A stretch of 64,000 bases of DNA from Prevotella sp. E13-27 (GCF_023217965.1 NZ_JALPSC010000001.1:992001-1056000); one strand, 5' to 3'; shown: positions 22,972 through 31,312, counted from the stretch's first letter. Made by a program: numbers and translations. Notes: a model not told the origin generated them from the letters alone.

Positions 22972-23571
22972 CTATTCGATGATGGTTTGCGCCCAGAGGG
23001 GAATGTCGTCGGTGTAGCGCTTGAAAGGCTTGCCGTCGGTCATGCGAAACAGCAGACGTGCCTCGGTGTCATCGATAGAGTTGTCATAGACGTACACACG
23101 GTCGGAGATAGCGGCCACGCGCTTGCAGTTGAGTATCGACTTCTGATAGCGAGAAATAATCTTGGGAATGGGCACGTCGTGACCGCCCTTCATCACACGC
23201 TTGGCTATACGTGATGAGTTGATTGATGGGTGAGTGGTAGACACGAAGAAGATGCGAATGAAATAGCCTGCCGCATGAGCGCGTCGAATGAAGTCCACCT
23301 TTCCTTCGGACGATAGCACCGTCTCGAATATCAGACTCTGCTGGTTTCGCAGACATTCCTCGCGCTGCTCCTCGCAGTACTGGGCGGCCTGAAGCACGGC
23401 CTCGGGCGAGTTCCAATCGCCGAAGCGGTCCTGCGCCACCTGGTCGGGATTGATGTAGAGCGCATTCTCTAACCATTCGTGCTTGAGGATCTTCGAGGTA
23501 ATTGTCGTCTTGCCTGACCCGTTTGGGCCGGCAATCACGATGAGTACGGGGCGGTGTTCGGTCTTACTCAT
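22972..23571 (-). CDS. Zeta-toxin-like P-loop kinase, copy 1
   Basis: The 199-aa protein carries a Walker A motif near the N-terminus (VIAGPNGSGKTT) and INPDQVAQDRFG, both typical of the zeta toxin/AAA family. Family members phosphorylate UDP-activated sugars of peptidoglycan synthesis. I chose the ATG at 23571 (MSKTEHRPV), 2 bp after the 53-aa gene, over a start 65 codons upstream that would overlap that gene in another frame. A second, almost identical copy lies at 25850-26449. Toxin function is inferred from fold and partner gene. Confidence 0.85.
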   Translation of the reverse strand: MSKTEHRPVLIVIAGPNGSGKTTITSKILKHEWLENALYINPDQVAQDRFGDWNSPEAVLQAAQYCEEQREECLRNQQSLIFETVLSSEGKVDFIRRAHAAGYFIRIFFVSTTHPSINSSRIAKRVMKGGHDVPIPKIISRYQKSILNCKRVAAISDRVYVYDNSIDDTEARLLFRMTDGKPFKRYTDDIPLWAQTIIE

Positions 23572-23573
23572 GG

Positions 23574-23735
23574 CTATCTGATGTTTGCGGCAGCCTGCCT
23601 CAGTTCTTCGAAATAGCGTTGTGTCGCCTCTGCATTCGTCTCGCGTGCCTCCTCTGCGGCCTCGCGCATCAATTGCGAGAGCACCTCGTCGGTAGGCTCC
23701 TCCGTGCTGGTAAGCTTGTAAGTGTCGATGCTCAT
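23574..23735 (-). CDS. 53-aa antitoxin-like protein, copy 1
   Basis: The start at 23735 gives MSIDTYKLTS, then an acidic, helical stretch (DEVLSQLMREAAEEARETNAE) ending RQAAANIR. The gene ends 2 bp before the zeta-like toxin start, so the two form an operon, antitoxin first. The promoter on this strand is CACTATCTTTGCAAC at about 23760-23774. The upstream in-frame ATG at 23777 would lie at or before the promoter box and is rejected. Small Bacteroidetes proteins of this kind commonly precede zeta-type genes. Confidence 0.75.
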   Translation of the reverse strand: MSIDTYKLTSTEEPTDEVLSQLMREAAEEARETNAEATQRYFEELRQAAANIR

Positions 23736-23907
23736 ATCTTTTTTCGTTAAGACTTTCTGGTTGCAAAGATAGTGCAAATAGATTAAAGTTCCAAATATTT
23801 CCCCAAAATGTAGTTAGGACTACTGAAAAGACATCAGATGTTTTTTTGACTATAGACTATAGATTTAGACTATAGACTACAGACTTTAGATTTTTAGATT
23901 TTTTCAA

Positions 23908-24300
23908 TCACCGGCAAAACTTTGTGTTTAGATTTTTACAAAAACCAGAAAAACACCATTAAAAAGGGTTCTTTTAGTCGGCGTTCCGCCTTTGTAAAAG
24001 CGGCAGAGCCGAGCGTTTAAGGTTTTTGTAAAACTGCAAACATAGGTATTTAAAATGGGACTGAAGGTTACAGAATTGCGATGTGTTATAGTCAGGGGTG
24101 CGATGTGGTTCTGACAATACCATTTTACAAACTCGTCGAGTTTGGTGACCAAAGTCGACGAGTTTGGTCACCAAAGTCGACGACTTTGGTTTTCAGGGTA
24201 GTAAAAACAAGAATACGAGGATGTCAAAACTATATTATAGAACTGTCAGAAAAGAGGGTGTATCAAAACACAAGATTTAATTAAAAACAACGGATTTCAC
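23908..24300. repeat. Long repeat R, copy 2
   Basis: This is an uninterrupted copy. It includes the ACAAAAAC site that is occupied by an ISL3 element in copy 3. Three 22-bp units (CAAACTCGTCGAGTTTGGTGAC and variants) lie at 24126-24190. GAGGATGTCAAAAC...CACAAGATTTAA and the left arm of the ~100-bp inverted repeat follow, which is broken by IS110 at 24301. Confidence 0.8.
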
Positions 24301-24553
24301 TCTAAGTTTGCAGCGTCTAAGAAAAATATTGTATAAATCTTGCTTAGTAAGGTCAGGTTCCCTACCTTTGTTGTAAGAAGGAGGAACCGGCCTGCTGGAG
24401 AGGGAAACTCTGGATTTCACAGGGACAAGCCCATGATCTGTATCAGTCCTCCCAGCCACGTTGCAAGCTCTGATAGAATGATAACGGCTTCGAGCCTATT
24501 TAGAGTGTAGAGTCAATGCAACTATGCCGATTCCTATAAAACGATACAAAGGT
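24301..24553 (+). ncRNA. Candidate bridge RNA region of IS110 element
   Basis: IS110-group elements are known to encode a bridge RNA in the non-coding end upstream of the transposase. This ~250-bp region has no gene but has pairing potential: GGAACCGGCCTG and nearby blocks, and CTACCTTTGTTGTAAGAAGG. A TTGTATAAATCTTGC stretch could be promoter-like. Assigned by position and family knowledge only; the guide loops were not identified. Confidence 0.4.
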
Positions 24554-25594
24554 ATGAAAAAAATCTTTATCGGCATCGATTTCTCCAAAGAAAAGTTTGA
24601 TGCAACGGTCATAAAGGCCGAGGGAGTCGAGGAACGTGCAGAGAGACAGCACGAGGTGTTTGACAATAAGGTGAGTGGTTTCCGTCGCCTGCTTAGATGG
24701 GTGAAGTCCGTTGTGGACGAGCAGGACACTGGACTCTGGCTGTTCTGCGGAGAGAACACTGGCGGTTACAGCAGGGCACTATGCAACTATCTCTACGGAA
24801 GTGGTTATGACATGTGGTTGGAAAATGCCCTGAGCATCAAGCGCAGCTCTGCCCTGCAGCGTACGAAAAGCGACAAGGCCGATGCAGGCATTATTGCAGA
24901 GTATGCCATGCGCAACTACGACCAGATGCGCCTGTACAAGCCTCTGGACAAGAATCTGGAGCGTCTTCGTGAAGTATTTCTCTATAGGCATAATCTGGTC
25001 AAACTAAAGGCGAGCATGACAGTGCGCAAGGGTGAGAAGAAACAGACACAGGAGAAGTCCGACATCAGCCGTTTCATGGCTATGAGCAGCAAACATCTCA
25101 TCAGTGAGTTTAACAAGAAAATAGCAGAATGCGATATGAGAATAGAAAAGATTATAAGTGAGGATGAGGAGCTGCGCAGGAACTTCGAGATCATCACTTC
25201 TGTTCCTGGAGTAGGCACACAGAACGCCGTTTGCCTGATGGTCTATACAGACAACTTCAGCCGCTTTGACTTCGATTCTCGAAAGATAGCCTGCTACTAC
25301 GGAGTAGCACCCTTTGGCCGACAGTCTGGCACAAGTGTAAACACGCCGCCACATGTAAGCCCATTTGCAAACAAGCTCATCAAGGCACTGCTCACACAGG
25401 CTGCATTGGCATCCATCCACTTTTGTCCTCAGATGGCCATATACTACCATAGGCTTGTCGAAGTTGGCAAGAAGAAGCCCGTTGCCGTGAATAACGTAAA
25501 GAACAAACTATTACATGTCATTACGGCTATGGTAAGGAATGGAGAAAAATACAACCCAGATTATGACTATCATGCAGCGCTTGAGGCTGCATGA
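24554..25594 (+). CDS. IS110-family transposase (DEDD recombinase)
   Basis: The protein is 346 aa from the ATG at 24554. The RuvC-like DEDD domain is visible: FIGIDFSKEKFD (first Asp), WLFCGENTGG (Glu), KSDKADAGIIAEYA (two Asp). The C-terminal transposase_20 domain has TSVPGVGTQNAVCL and the candidate catalytic serine in FGRQSGTS. Length and motifs fit the intact family. A frame extension to 24524 adds ten residues without support. The element appears complete, so it may be active. Confidence 0.93.
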   Translation: MKKIFIGIDFSKEKFDATVIKAEGVEERAERQHEVFDNKVSGFRRLLRWVKSVVDEQDTGLWLFCGENTGGYSRALCNYLYGSGYDMWLENALSIKRSSALQRTKSDKADAGIIAEYAMRNYDQMRLYKPLDKNLERLREVFLYRHNLVKLKASMTVRKGEKKQTQEKSDISRFMAMSSKHLISEFNKKIAECDMRIEKIISEDEELRRNFEIITSVPGVGTQNAVCLMVYTDNFSRFDFDSRKIACYYGVAPFGRQSGTSVNTPPHVSPFANKLIKALLTQAALASIHFCPQMAIYYHRLVEVGKKKPVAVNNVKNKLLHVITAMVRNGEKYNPDYDYHAALEAA

Positions 25595-25655
25595 AGTCGG
25601 GAGTGTTAAAAATATAGTTAAAACAGAAAAAATATTAGGAATTTAACATAGAATG

Positions 25656-25748
25656 CGGATTTTACGGATTTAAGCCCTACTGATAATCAGTAACTTAGAA
25701 AATCCGTTTAATCCGTGAAATCCGTTGTGGTTAATTATGACACGTCCT
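25656..25748. repeat. ~100-bp inverted repeat, copy 1 (right part)
   Basis: CGGATTTTACGGATTTAAGC ... AATCCGTTTAATCC ... GTGAAATCCGTTGTGG then TTATGACACGTCCTC. The left arm (ACAACGGATTTCAC) is at 24287-24300 across the IS110 element. Intact copies are at 29072 and 29332. Confidence 0.75.
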
Positions 25749-25849
25749 CATAGTCTAAAGTCTATAGTCATCTATAGTCTATAGTCTAAAACTATAGTCT
25801 GTGGTCATTTCCTGAAGTATTTACCGATGACAGGCAGGTTGGACAGCGA

Positions 25850-26449
25850 CTATTCGATGATGGTTTGCGCCCAGAGGGGAATGTCGTCGGTGTAGCGCTT
25901 GAAAGGCTTGCCGTCGGTCATGCGAAACAGCAGACGTGCCTCGGTGTCATCGATAGAGTTGTCATAGACGTACACACGGTCGGAGATAGCCGCCACGCGC
26001 TTGCAGTTGAGTATCGACTTCTGATAGCGAGAAATAATCTTGGGAATGGGCACGTCGTGACCGCCCTTCATCACACGCTTGGCTATACGTGATGAGTTGA
26101 TTGATGGGTGAGTGGTAGACACGAAGAAGATGCGAATGAAATAGCCTGCCGCATGAGCGCGTCGAATGAAGTCCACCTTTCCTTCGGACGATAGCACCGT
26201 CTCGAATATCAGACTCTGCTGGTTTCGCAGACATTCCTCGCGCTGCTCCTCGCAGTACTGGGCGGCCTGAAGCACGGCCTCGGGCGAGTTCCAATCGCCG
26301 AAGCGGTCCTGCGCCACCTGGTCGGGATTGATGTAGAGCGCATTCTCTAACCATTCGTGCTTGAGGATCTTCGAGGTAATTGTCGTCTTGCCTGACCCGT
26401 TTGGGCCGGCAATCACGATGAGTACGGGGCGGTGTTCGGTCTTACTCAT
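25850..26449 (-). CDS. Zeta-toxin-like P-loop kinase, copy 2
   Basis: This 199-aa product is the same as that of 22972-23571, with Walker A GPNGSGKTT. I see one silent-looking base change between the copies in the coding region. The start at 26449 lies 2 bp after the paired 53-aa gene. Two identical toxin-antitoxin operons 2.9 kb apart provide each other with antitoxin and also a substrate for homologous recombination that would delete or amplify the IS110-containing interval between them. Confidence 0.85.
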   Translation of the reverse strand: MSKTEHRPVLIVIAGPNGSGKTTITSKILKHEWLENALYINPDQVAQDRFGDWNSPEAVLQAAQYCEEQREECLRNQQSLIFETVLSSEGKVDFIRRAHAAGYFIRIFFVSTTHPSINSSRIAKRVMKGGHDVPIPKIISRYQKSILNCKRVAAISDRVYVYDNSIDDTEARLLFRMTDGKPFKRYTDDIPLWAQTIIE

Positions 26450-26451
26450 GG

Positions 26452-26613
26452 CTATCTGATGTTTGCGGCAGCCTGCCTCAGTTCTTCGAAATAGCGTTGT
26501 GTCGCCTCTGCATTCGTCTCGCGTGCCTCCTCTGCGGCCTCGCGCATCAATTGCGAGAGCACCTCGTCGGTAGGCTCCTCCGTGCTGGTAAGCTTGTAAG
26601 TGTCGATGCTCAT
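26452..26613 (-). CDS. 53-aa antitoxin-like protein, copy 2
   Basis: Identical in sequence and context to 23574-23735 (MSIDTYKLTS...RQAAANIR). The promoter CACTATCTTTGCAAC lies at about 26638-26652. It ends 2 bp before the zeta-like toxin gene. Confidence 0.75.
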   Translation of the reverse strand: MSIDTYKLTSTEEPTDEVLSQLMREAAEEARETNAEATQRYFEELRQAAANIR

Positions 26614-26822
26614 ATCTTTTTTCGTTAAGACTTTCTGGTTGCAAAGATAGTGCAAATAGATTAAAGTTCCAAATATTTCCCCAAAATGTAGTTAGGACTA
26701 CCGAAAAGACATCAGATGTTTTTTGACTATAGACTATAGATTTAGACTATAGACTACAGACTTTAGATTTTTAGATTTTTTCAATCACCGGCAAAACTTT
26801 GTGTTTAGATTTTTACAAAAAC

Positions 26823-28723
26823 GGTTCTTCTTCAATTTAGTTGAAAAAGCAGCAATAGTTCGATGCATTGAAAATCATGTTTCTTTAAGTGTTTAAGAGG
26901 AGACAGAATGAAATGTATTGTCGGCTTCCATATTAAACTTAATTAACTAACTATCAAGTATTTACAGTAAATAAAATTAGGATATTTGACATATTTTTTG
27001 TACCTTTATGTCGCCAAACAAGTGGTTCAAAATCATGTCAAAACATCCTAATAGCGACAAAAGTACTAATAATAATTGTCATAACCAAACTTTAGAGGCA
27101 TCAAATAACGACAACCTCAAAATTTCTTCCCTGTATCCGAATGCAGAACTCAGCATAGAGGATGTGGAGGTGCTTCCAGATACCATCCATATATATGCTC
27201 GTAGTTCTCTCTCCTATGGTATCTGCCCATATTGCGGCAGTCACAGTAAAAAGATACACAGCAGATATATGCGTCACGTTACAGACCTTCCCATACTCGG
27301 CAGGCGCACTATTCTTCATCTAGAGATGCGTAAGTTCTTCTGCCACGATGAAGATTGCAGCCACAAGACTTTTGCGGAGCAGCCTGGGACGGAGGTATTC
27401 CGATACCGTAGAAGAAGCAGGCGCTGTGAGGTTTTGGTGTCAAAACTGTCACTTGACTCATCGGCAGGCAAGAGCAGCAGCCATCTTCGTATAATGGGAA
27501 TACCTATTAGCAGGGCAACTGTCCTTCGCGACATCCACCGCATGCCTCTTCCCGTATATCCGGATATCGATCGGATAGGTGTTGACGACTGGGCTTTCCG
27601 TAAGGGCGTATCCTATGGTAGCGTGATTGTCAATCTGCGGACGGGTATGATCATAGACCTGTTAGGTAATCGTGAGGAGGAAACTTTCAGGGAGTGGCTG
27701 GACAGACACATAAAGGTGCAGATTGTCAGTCGTGACAGATCCACCGACTACTCTGCTGCCGTCGCAAGTACCAAGCGCCTGATCAAGGAGGTTGCCGACC
27801 ACTTTCATCTAGTAAAGAATGCCTCCGATATGATAGCACGTGTTGTCAGTGAAAACTACGAGGATTACAGGATGTTAGTCATGGGAGAACGCAAGACCAA
27901 CGATATCAGTAATGGCACCAACGTGCAACGGCAGGCAAAATTCAATCAGGTCAAGATTCTACAGGCCAAGGGTATGAGCAAGGGTGAGATAGTCAAAGCT
28001 ACCGGCATATTCTATACAACTGTACAGTCGTATATGGACATCACATCATTACCTGCCCGTAAGAGCAATGCCCAAGTTGACTTCTCAATGCACGAGGCCT
28101 ATGTGGAGACGGAATACGCCAAAGGCAGGCCTCTGTCCAAGATATTCAAGGACATCAACAAAGATGGTAGCTACAAGTCAATGGGGCCTTATTACCGCCA
28201 TTTCCATTATTTGTCAGATGGCCATCGGGGACCGCGTAAGACTGAAGAGCAACACGTGCAGGCAAAGCGTGTCGCTGAGGTGTCACACAAAGAACCGCTT
28301 TTGCCTATTCACATGATGGCCAATATCATAAATAGGTCTGTAAGAGGCATGAAACTCAATGGGCAAGAGGACACGCTTATCAGAAAATTGCTCTCACTGA
28401 AGTGGTTCTCAACTCTGTATTATGCAGTTTCTGAATTCAATGAACTTCTCAAGTCTAATAATCCTAGACGACTTACCAAATGGATAGAAGAATACAGACA
28501 TACCTCCATTGAAAGGCTTAGACGCTTCGTTGATGGTGTGAACAGAGACCTCAAAGCCGTTATGAACTGCATCGTCTTACCTATATCCAATGGCATTGTC
28601 GAAGGATTTGTCAACAAGATAAAGGAGGTCAAACGGTGCATGTATGGCAGGGCTGGACTGGAACTGCTTAAGAGAAAACTTATTCTGGAGCCTCTGCTTT
28701 TTCAACTAAATTGAAGAAGAACC
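26823..28723 (+). mobile_element. ISL3-family insertion sequence, complete
   Basis: The 1901-bp element has perfect ~30-bp terminal inverted repeats (GGTTCTTCTTCAATTTAG... at 26823 and its complement ending 28723). It is flanked by the 8-bp target duplication ACAAAAAC (26815-26822 and 28724-28731), the size known for ISL3. The uninterrupted target is at about 23937-23944 in repeat R copy 2. Perfect ends and duplication indicate a recent insertion. Confidence 0.96.
27035..28714 (+). CDS. ISL3-family transposase
   Basis: The protein is 559 aa from the ATG at 27035. The upstream ATG at 27008 overlaps the likely -7 box (TACCTTTA at 27001), so the later start is preferred. An N-terminal zinc-binding region is visible (CPYCGSHSKKIHSR and FFCHDEDC). 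The DDE catalytic core comprises DDWAFRKG, RDRSTDY and the family ending NGIVEGFVNKIK ... KRCMYGRAG. The stop codon lies inside the right terminal repeat. The gene is intact and may be active. Confidence 0.95.
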   Translation: MSKHPNSDKSTNNNCHNQTLEASNNDNLKISSLYPNAELSIEDVEVLPDTIHIYARSSLSYGICPYCGSHSKKIHSRYMRHVTDLPILGRRTILHLEMRKFFCHDEDCSHKTFAEQPGTEVFRYRRRSRRCEVLVSKLSLDSSAGKSSSHLRIMGIPISRATVLRDIHRMPLPVYPDIDRIGVDDWAFRKGVSYGSVIVNLRTGMIIDLLGNREEETFREWLDRHIKVQIVSRDRSTDYSAAVASTKRLIKEVADHFHLVKNASDMIARVVSENYEDYRMLVMGERKTNDISNGTNVQRQAKFNQVKILQAKGMSKGEIVKATGIFYTTVQSYMDITSLPARKSNAQVDFSMHEAYVETEYAKGRPLSKIFKDINKDGSYKSMGPYYRHFHYLSDGHRGPRKTEEQHVQAKRVAEVSHKEPLLPIHMMANIINRSVRGMKLNGQEDTLIRKLLSLKWFSTLYYAVSEFNELLKSNNPRRLTKWIEEYRHTSIERLRRFVDGVNRDLKAVMNCIVLPISNGIVEGFVNKIKEVKRCMYGRAGLELLKRKLILEPLLFQLN

Positions 28724-29070
28724 ACAAAAACCAGAAAAACACCATTAAAAAGGGTTCTTTTAGTCGGCGTTCCGCCTTTGTAAAAGCGACAGAGCCGAGC
28801 GTTTAAGGTTTTTGTAAAACTGCAAACATAGGTATTTAAAATGGGACTGAAGGTTACAGAATTGCGATGTGTTATAGTCAGGGATGCGATGTGGTTCCGA
28901 CTATACCATTTTACAAACTCGTCGAGTTTGGTGACCAAAGTCGACGAGTTTGGTCACCAAAGTCGACGACTTTGGTTTTCAGGGTAGTAAAAACAAGAAT
29001 ACGAGGATGTCAAAACTATATTATAGAACTGTCAGAAAAGAGGGTGTATCAAAACACAAGATTTATTTAA
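28724..29070. repeat. Long repeat R, copy 3 (right part, after ISL3)
   Basis: It begins with the second ACAAAAAC, continues CAGAAAAACACCATTAAAAAG, and carries three 22-bp palindromic units (28913-28977). It is almost identical to copy 2; small differences include GCGAC for GCGGC and GTGGTTCCGACTATACC for GTGGTTCTGACAATACC. Confidence 0.8.
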
Positions 29071-29440
29071 AAACAACGGATTTCGCGGATTTCACGGATT
29101 TAAGCCCTACTGATAATCAGTATCTAAGAAAATCCGTTTAATCCGTGAAATCCGTTGTGGTTAATTATGACACGTCCTCTCAATAAAAAATAATTGTCTT
29201 CTTTTGCCTGAACGAAAATCTTCAAAAATCTCACGAAAATCTTTTTCGTGTCCCTATTTTTGTCCAATTCTCGCAGATTTTCGTCCATTAATAAGAAAAA
29301 AGCCCAAAAGTTTTGAGGTAATAAAAAAAAACAACGGATTTCACGGTTTTTACGGATTTAAGCCCTACTGATAATCAGTAACTTAGAAAATCCGTTTAAT
29401 CCGTGAAATCCGTTGTGGTTAATTATGACACGTCCTCATT
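29071..29440. repeat. Two intact ~100-bp inverted repeats and spacer
   Basis: Copies at 29072-29177 and 29332-29437 have arms ACAACGGATTTCACGGATTT and AAATCCGT/TTAATCC...AATCCGTTGT around CCCTACTGATAATCAGTA, itself a small palindrome. The spacer 29180-29325 is AT-rich with TCACGAAAATCTTTTTCGTG (29233-29252) and no gene. Confidence 0.7.
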
Positions 29441-29463
29441 CCGTTTATACATAAAGGGGAGCT

Positions 29464-29580
29464 TTATTGCAGTAAGGTGCTGGCTTCTACGCCTCCGAGT
29501 ACGCCAAGCAGCGCCGATGCTATTGCTATGATTACCTTCATGAGTATTCCCCAGGTATTTGAGTTCTTGTTATCTGCCAT
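29464..29580 (-). CDS. Smalltalk-type small protein
   Basis: The 38-aa product (MADNKNSNTWGILMKVIIAI...STLLQ) has one hydrophobic helix after a polar N-terminus. It stands directly downstream of a HU-family gene with an M15 peptidase nearby, the context in which the Bacteroidales smalltalk proteins are found. The start at 29580 and TAA at 29464-29466 were read from the gap. Function is unknown in the family; the context is often prophage- or defence-like remnants. A 90-bp spacer separates it from the HU gene. Confidence 0.75.
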   Translation of the reverse strand: MADNKNSNTWGILMKVIIAIASALLGVLGGVEASTLLQ

Positions 29581-29670
29581 TTCTTTTAAAAGTGTTTTGT
29601 GTGTTAATTCATGATATTAATTTGAAAGCCCTCCTCCCACCCTACTTCTTATTACTGAAGCTACTACAGC

Positions 29671-30153
29671 TTAAGGCTGCTCTTCTACTGCACCACCGCT
29701 GGGAGTGTCGTTGTTCTCTTCACCGTCTTCGGCAAGATAAGACATGTTCTTAGGCAGCTCAGATATGCGCACGCCCCTTACGAGCTCGGCGACACGGTGC
29801 TTGTTGTCCAACTTTGTCTCAGGGATGAATCGAGGACGGATAGACACGATGTTGGTATTCACATCATAGTCCTCAGGGGTGTCGGTACCGGTGCTGTGTA
29901 CCACCATCTTGAACGAGCCAAGATAAGGGATATAGACCTTCATTGAGCGCTGCAGCTCCTTCTTGATTGCGGGACCGAGTTCTGAGAGCACTGCCAGAAT
30001 GTCTGAGCGCTTCACTGTGCAGTTGTCCTGGATCTCGTTGGCCAGTTGATCTATCTCCACCTTGTCAACGATTACAGTCTTACCATACCACTTGCGGTAC
30101 ATCTTTGTCATCTTCTCATTAGTGTTCTGATACTTCTTTACAAATACTGTCAT
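29671..30153 (-). CDS. HU-family (histone-like) DNA-binding protein
   Basis: The protein is 160 aa from MTVFVKKYQNTNEKM at 30153; upstream starts lie across the promoter and are rejected. It is the longer Bacteroidetes HU-like type: a helical first half (EIQDNCTVKRSDILAVLSEL), then VYIPYLGSFKMVV and the arm region NIVSIRPRFIPET, and an acidic C-terminal tail (EDGEENNDTPSGG). TACCTTTGC at 30231-30239 (complement) is its -7 box, giving a leader of about 80 nt. It is likely a nucleoid or viral-type DNA-bending protein. Confidence 0.88.
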   Translation of the reverse strand: MTVFVKKYQNTNEKMTKMYRKWYGKTVIVDKVEIDQLANEIQDNCTVKRSDILAVLSELGPAIKKELQRSMKVYIPYLGSFKMVVHSTGTDTPEDYDVNTNIVSIRPRFIPETKLDNKHRVAELVRGVRISELPKNMSYLAEDGEENNDTPSGGAVEEQP

Positions 30154-30243
30154 AATTTCTTGTGTGTTTTTTAAATTGTTAATTACTAAAGTTTGTTGTT
30201 TGTTTTTGTGTGTCTTTCGCGATTGACAATGCAAAGGTAAGGA

Positions 30244-30645
30244 CTATTTTTCATACGTACAATAGTTGATATGGGTAGACATTGTGGTAGGCATGTGGGT
30301 AGTACGGCTAATAATGCTCTGTTTCTTTATTCCTTTGCGGCTTTTACCCTTCTTTGCCATGTTATATGGATTGCGTGGCATCTTAACGTGAAGCACCACA
30401 CAGCAGTGCTTAACAATCGACATAAAGCTCAGTGGCAGTCCGCAGTCGTCAGTAAGCGACTGCTCTTCGAAGGCACAGTAGAGCGCCTCCATCAGGTCTG
30501 TCGTCGTTCCTACCCATGAGAGTCCGTCGCTCTCATTATGCTCCATGAGTTTCTCCACTTCCTTGGTCACGGTCTGTCGGGCTTCTCTCAATAGTGCCAT
30601 CTTCTCTCTGGCGGCAGCCAGTTTCATTTCAGCTGTTGTTTCCAT
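30244..30645 (-). CDS. Hypothetical protein, unrecognised
   Basis: This 133-aa soluble protein has a charged helical start (MKLAAAREKMALLREARQTV), a middle FMSIVKHCCVVLHVKMPRNPYNM, and a basic end KKGKSRKGIKKQSI. The RNPYNM...KKGKSRKG block faintly recalls the end of RteC-type regulators, but I would not assign it. It lies between the M15 peptidase and the HU gene on the same strand, 41 bp after the former, so it is probably co-transcribed with the peptidase. Confidence 0.65.
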   Translation of the reverse strand: METTAEMKLAAAREKMALLREARQTVTKEVEKLMEHNESDGLSWVGTTTDLMEALYCAFEEQSLTDDCGLPLSFMSIVKHCCVVLHVKMPRNPYNMAKKGKSRKGIKKQSIISRTTHMPTTMSTHINYCTYEK

Positions 30646-30686
30646 AATTTGGTTCTTAGTGTTTCGTATAATATATAATATGTTTT

Positions 30687-31226
30687 TTAGAGGTTAGAGG
30701 TGAGAGTTTTTACCATCTGTCTGTTCGGTCTCCTTTCGGTGTAGCTCACATGTACCCAGAAATGGCCAGTCTTGGTATTTCGTTCCAAGAGCAGTTGGTC
30801 GAACTCGAGATTATTCCTTATGAAATCAAAATACTCGCGTGCCCTCTCTTTGGTGGGTGTATAAAGGTCGGCAGCCTCGCCCAGACGGTGCTGTGAGTTT
30901 GTCACTCCCCCTACTACATAGTTCACGCAGTCCGACCTGTATCCGCTTACCACTACCACCTTTCCGCATGCCTGTCTCAGTGGTTCGAGCACCTTCTGAC
31001 AGAGTGTCCTCAGTCGGGCAATGATCACCTCTGGCTGGTTCATACGGTTTATTATCCCCAGTCGTACACATGTTTGCGAGTAGCACATCTCCCTAAGTGT
31101 GAAGTGAGGTGCCAGCCTCTCGTCATAGTCTATGCCCTGGTCCAGGTCTAGTCCTGCGTTCTTAGGGTCGTTCCACTCTACCTTAAATGTCTCTCGATTG
31201 TTTTTGTTCATAAAATTGTTCTTCAT
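30687..31226 (-). CDS. M15-family peptidase (D-Ala-D-Ala carboxypeptidase-like)
   Basis: The protein is 179 aa from MKNNFMNKNN (31226). It has the peptidase_M15_3 pattern: HFTLREMCYSQTC, then VVVVSGYRSDCVN, SQHRLGEAADL (His and Asp zinc ligands) and GHFWVHVSY (third His). It has no signal peptide, as in phage-type endolysins or cell-wall-editing proteins of this context. TAATTTTGC at 31304-31312 (complement) is the promoter box. Together with the HU and smalltalk genes it makes a conserved Bacteroidales group. Confidence 0.88.
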   Translation of the reverse strand: MKNNFMNKNNRETFKVEWNDPKNAGLDLDQGIDYDERLAPHFTLREMCYSQTCVRLGIINRMNQPEVIIARLRTLCQKVLEPLRQACGKVVVVSGYRSDCVNYVVGGVTNSQHRLGEAADLYTPTKERAREYFDFIRNNLEFDQLLLERNTKTGHFWVHVSYTERRPNRQMVKTLTSNL

Positions 31227-31312
31227 GGTTGTGTGTTGTTTGTTTGATTGTTTAACATGTTTACTATTTGTTTTTATGAATAGTTTCTTTTTGGTTTTCG
31301 GGGGCAAAATTA

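Larger units (their letters stand above)
22870..23903. repeat. Segmental duplication unit, copy 1 (toxin-antitoxin with inverted flanks)
   Basis: The toxin-antitoxin operon is bracketed by TAGTCTATAGTC-type tracts on the left (22880-22920) and their inverse GACTATAGACTATAG on the right (23850-23885). The whole unit repeats at 25748-26780 with only a few differences (for example GCGGCC versus GCCGCC in the toxin gene). Confidence 0.85.
24301..25655 (+). mobile_element. IS110-family insertion sequence
   Basis: The boundaries come from intact copies of the target at 29072-29177 and 29332-29437. The target reads ACAACGGATTTCAC up to 24300 and resumes at CGGATTTTACGGATTTAAGC from 25656. The element is ~1355 bp, with a long ~250-bp 5' non-coding end, one transposase gene and a short ~60-bp 3' end. 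No terminal inverted repeats are seen, as expected for IS110. The exact ends are uncertain by a few bases. Confidence 0.8.
25748..26785. repeat. Segmental duplication unit, copy 2
   Basis: This is nearly identical to 22870-23903, including the TAGTCTATAGTC tracts. Differences are single bases, a T-run length (GTTTTTTGAC versus GTTTTTTTTGAC) and CTACCGAAAAG versus CTACTGAAAAG. Confidence 0.85.

Noticed and set aside
22443..31226. Prophage or integrative element
   Set aside because: No integrase, relaxase, capsid or att-like direct repeats seen; only two IS elements, repeats and a HU/M15 cluster.
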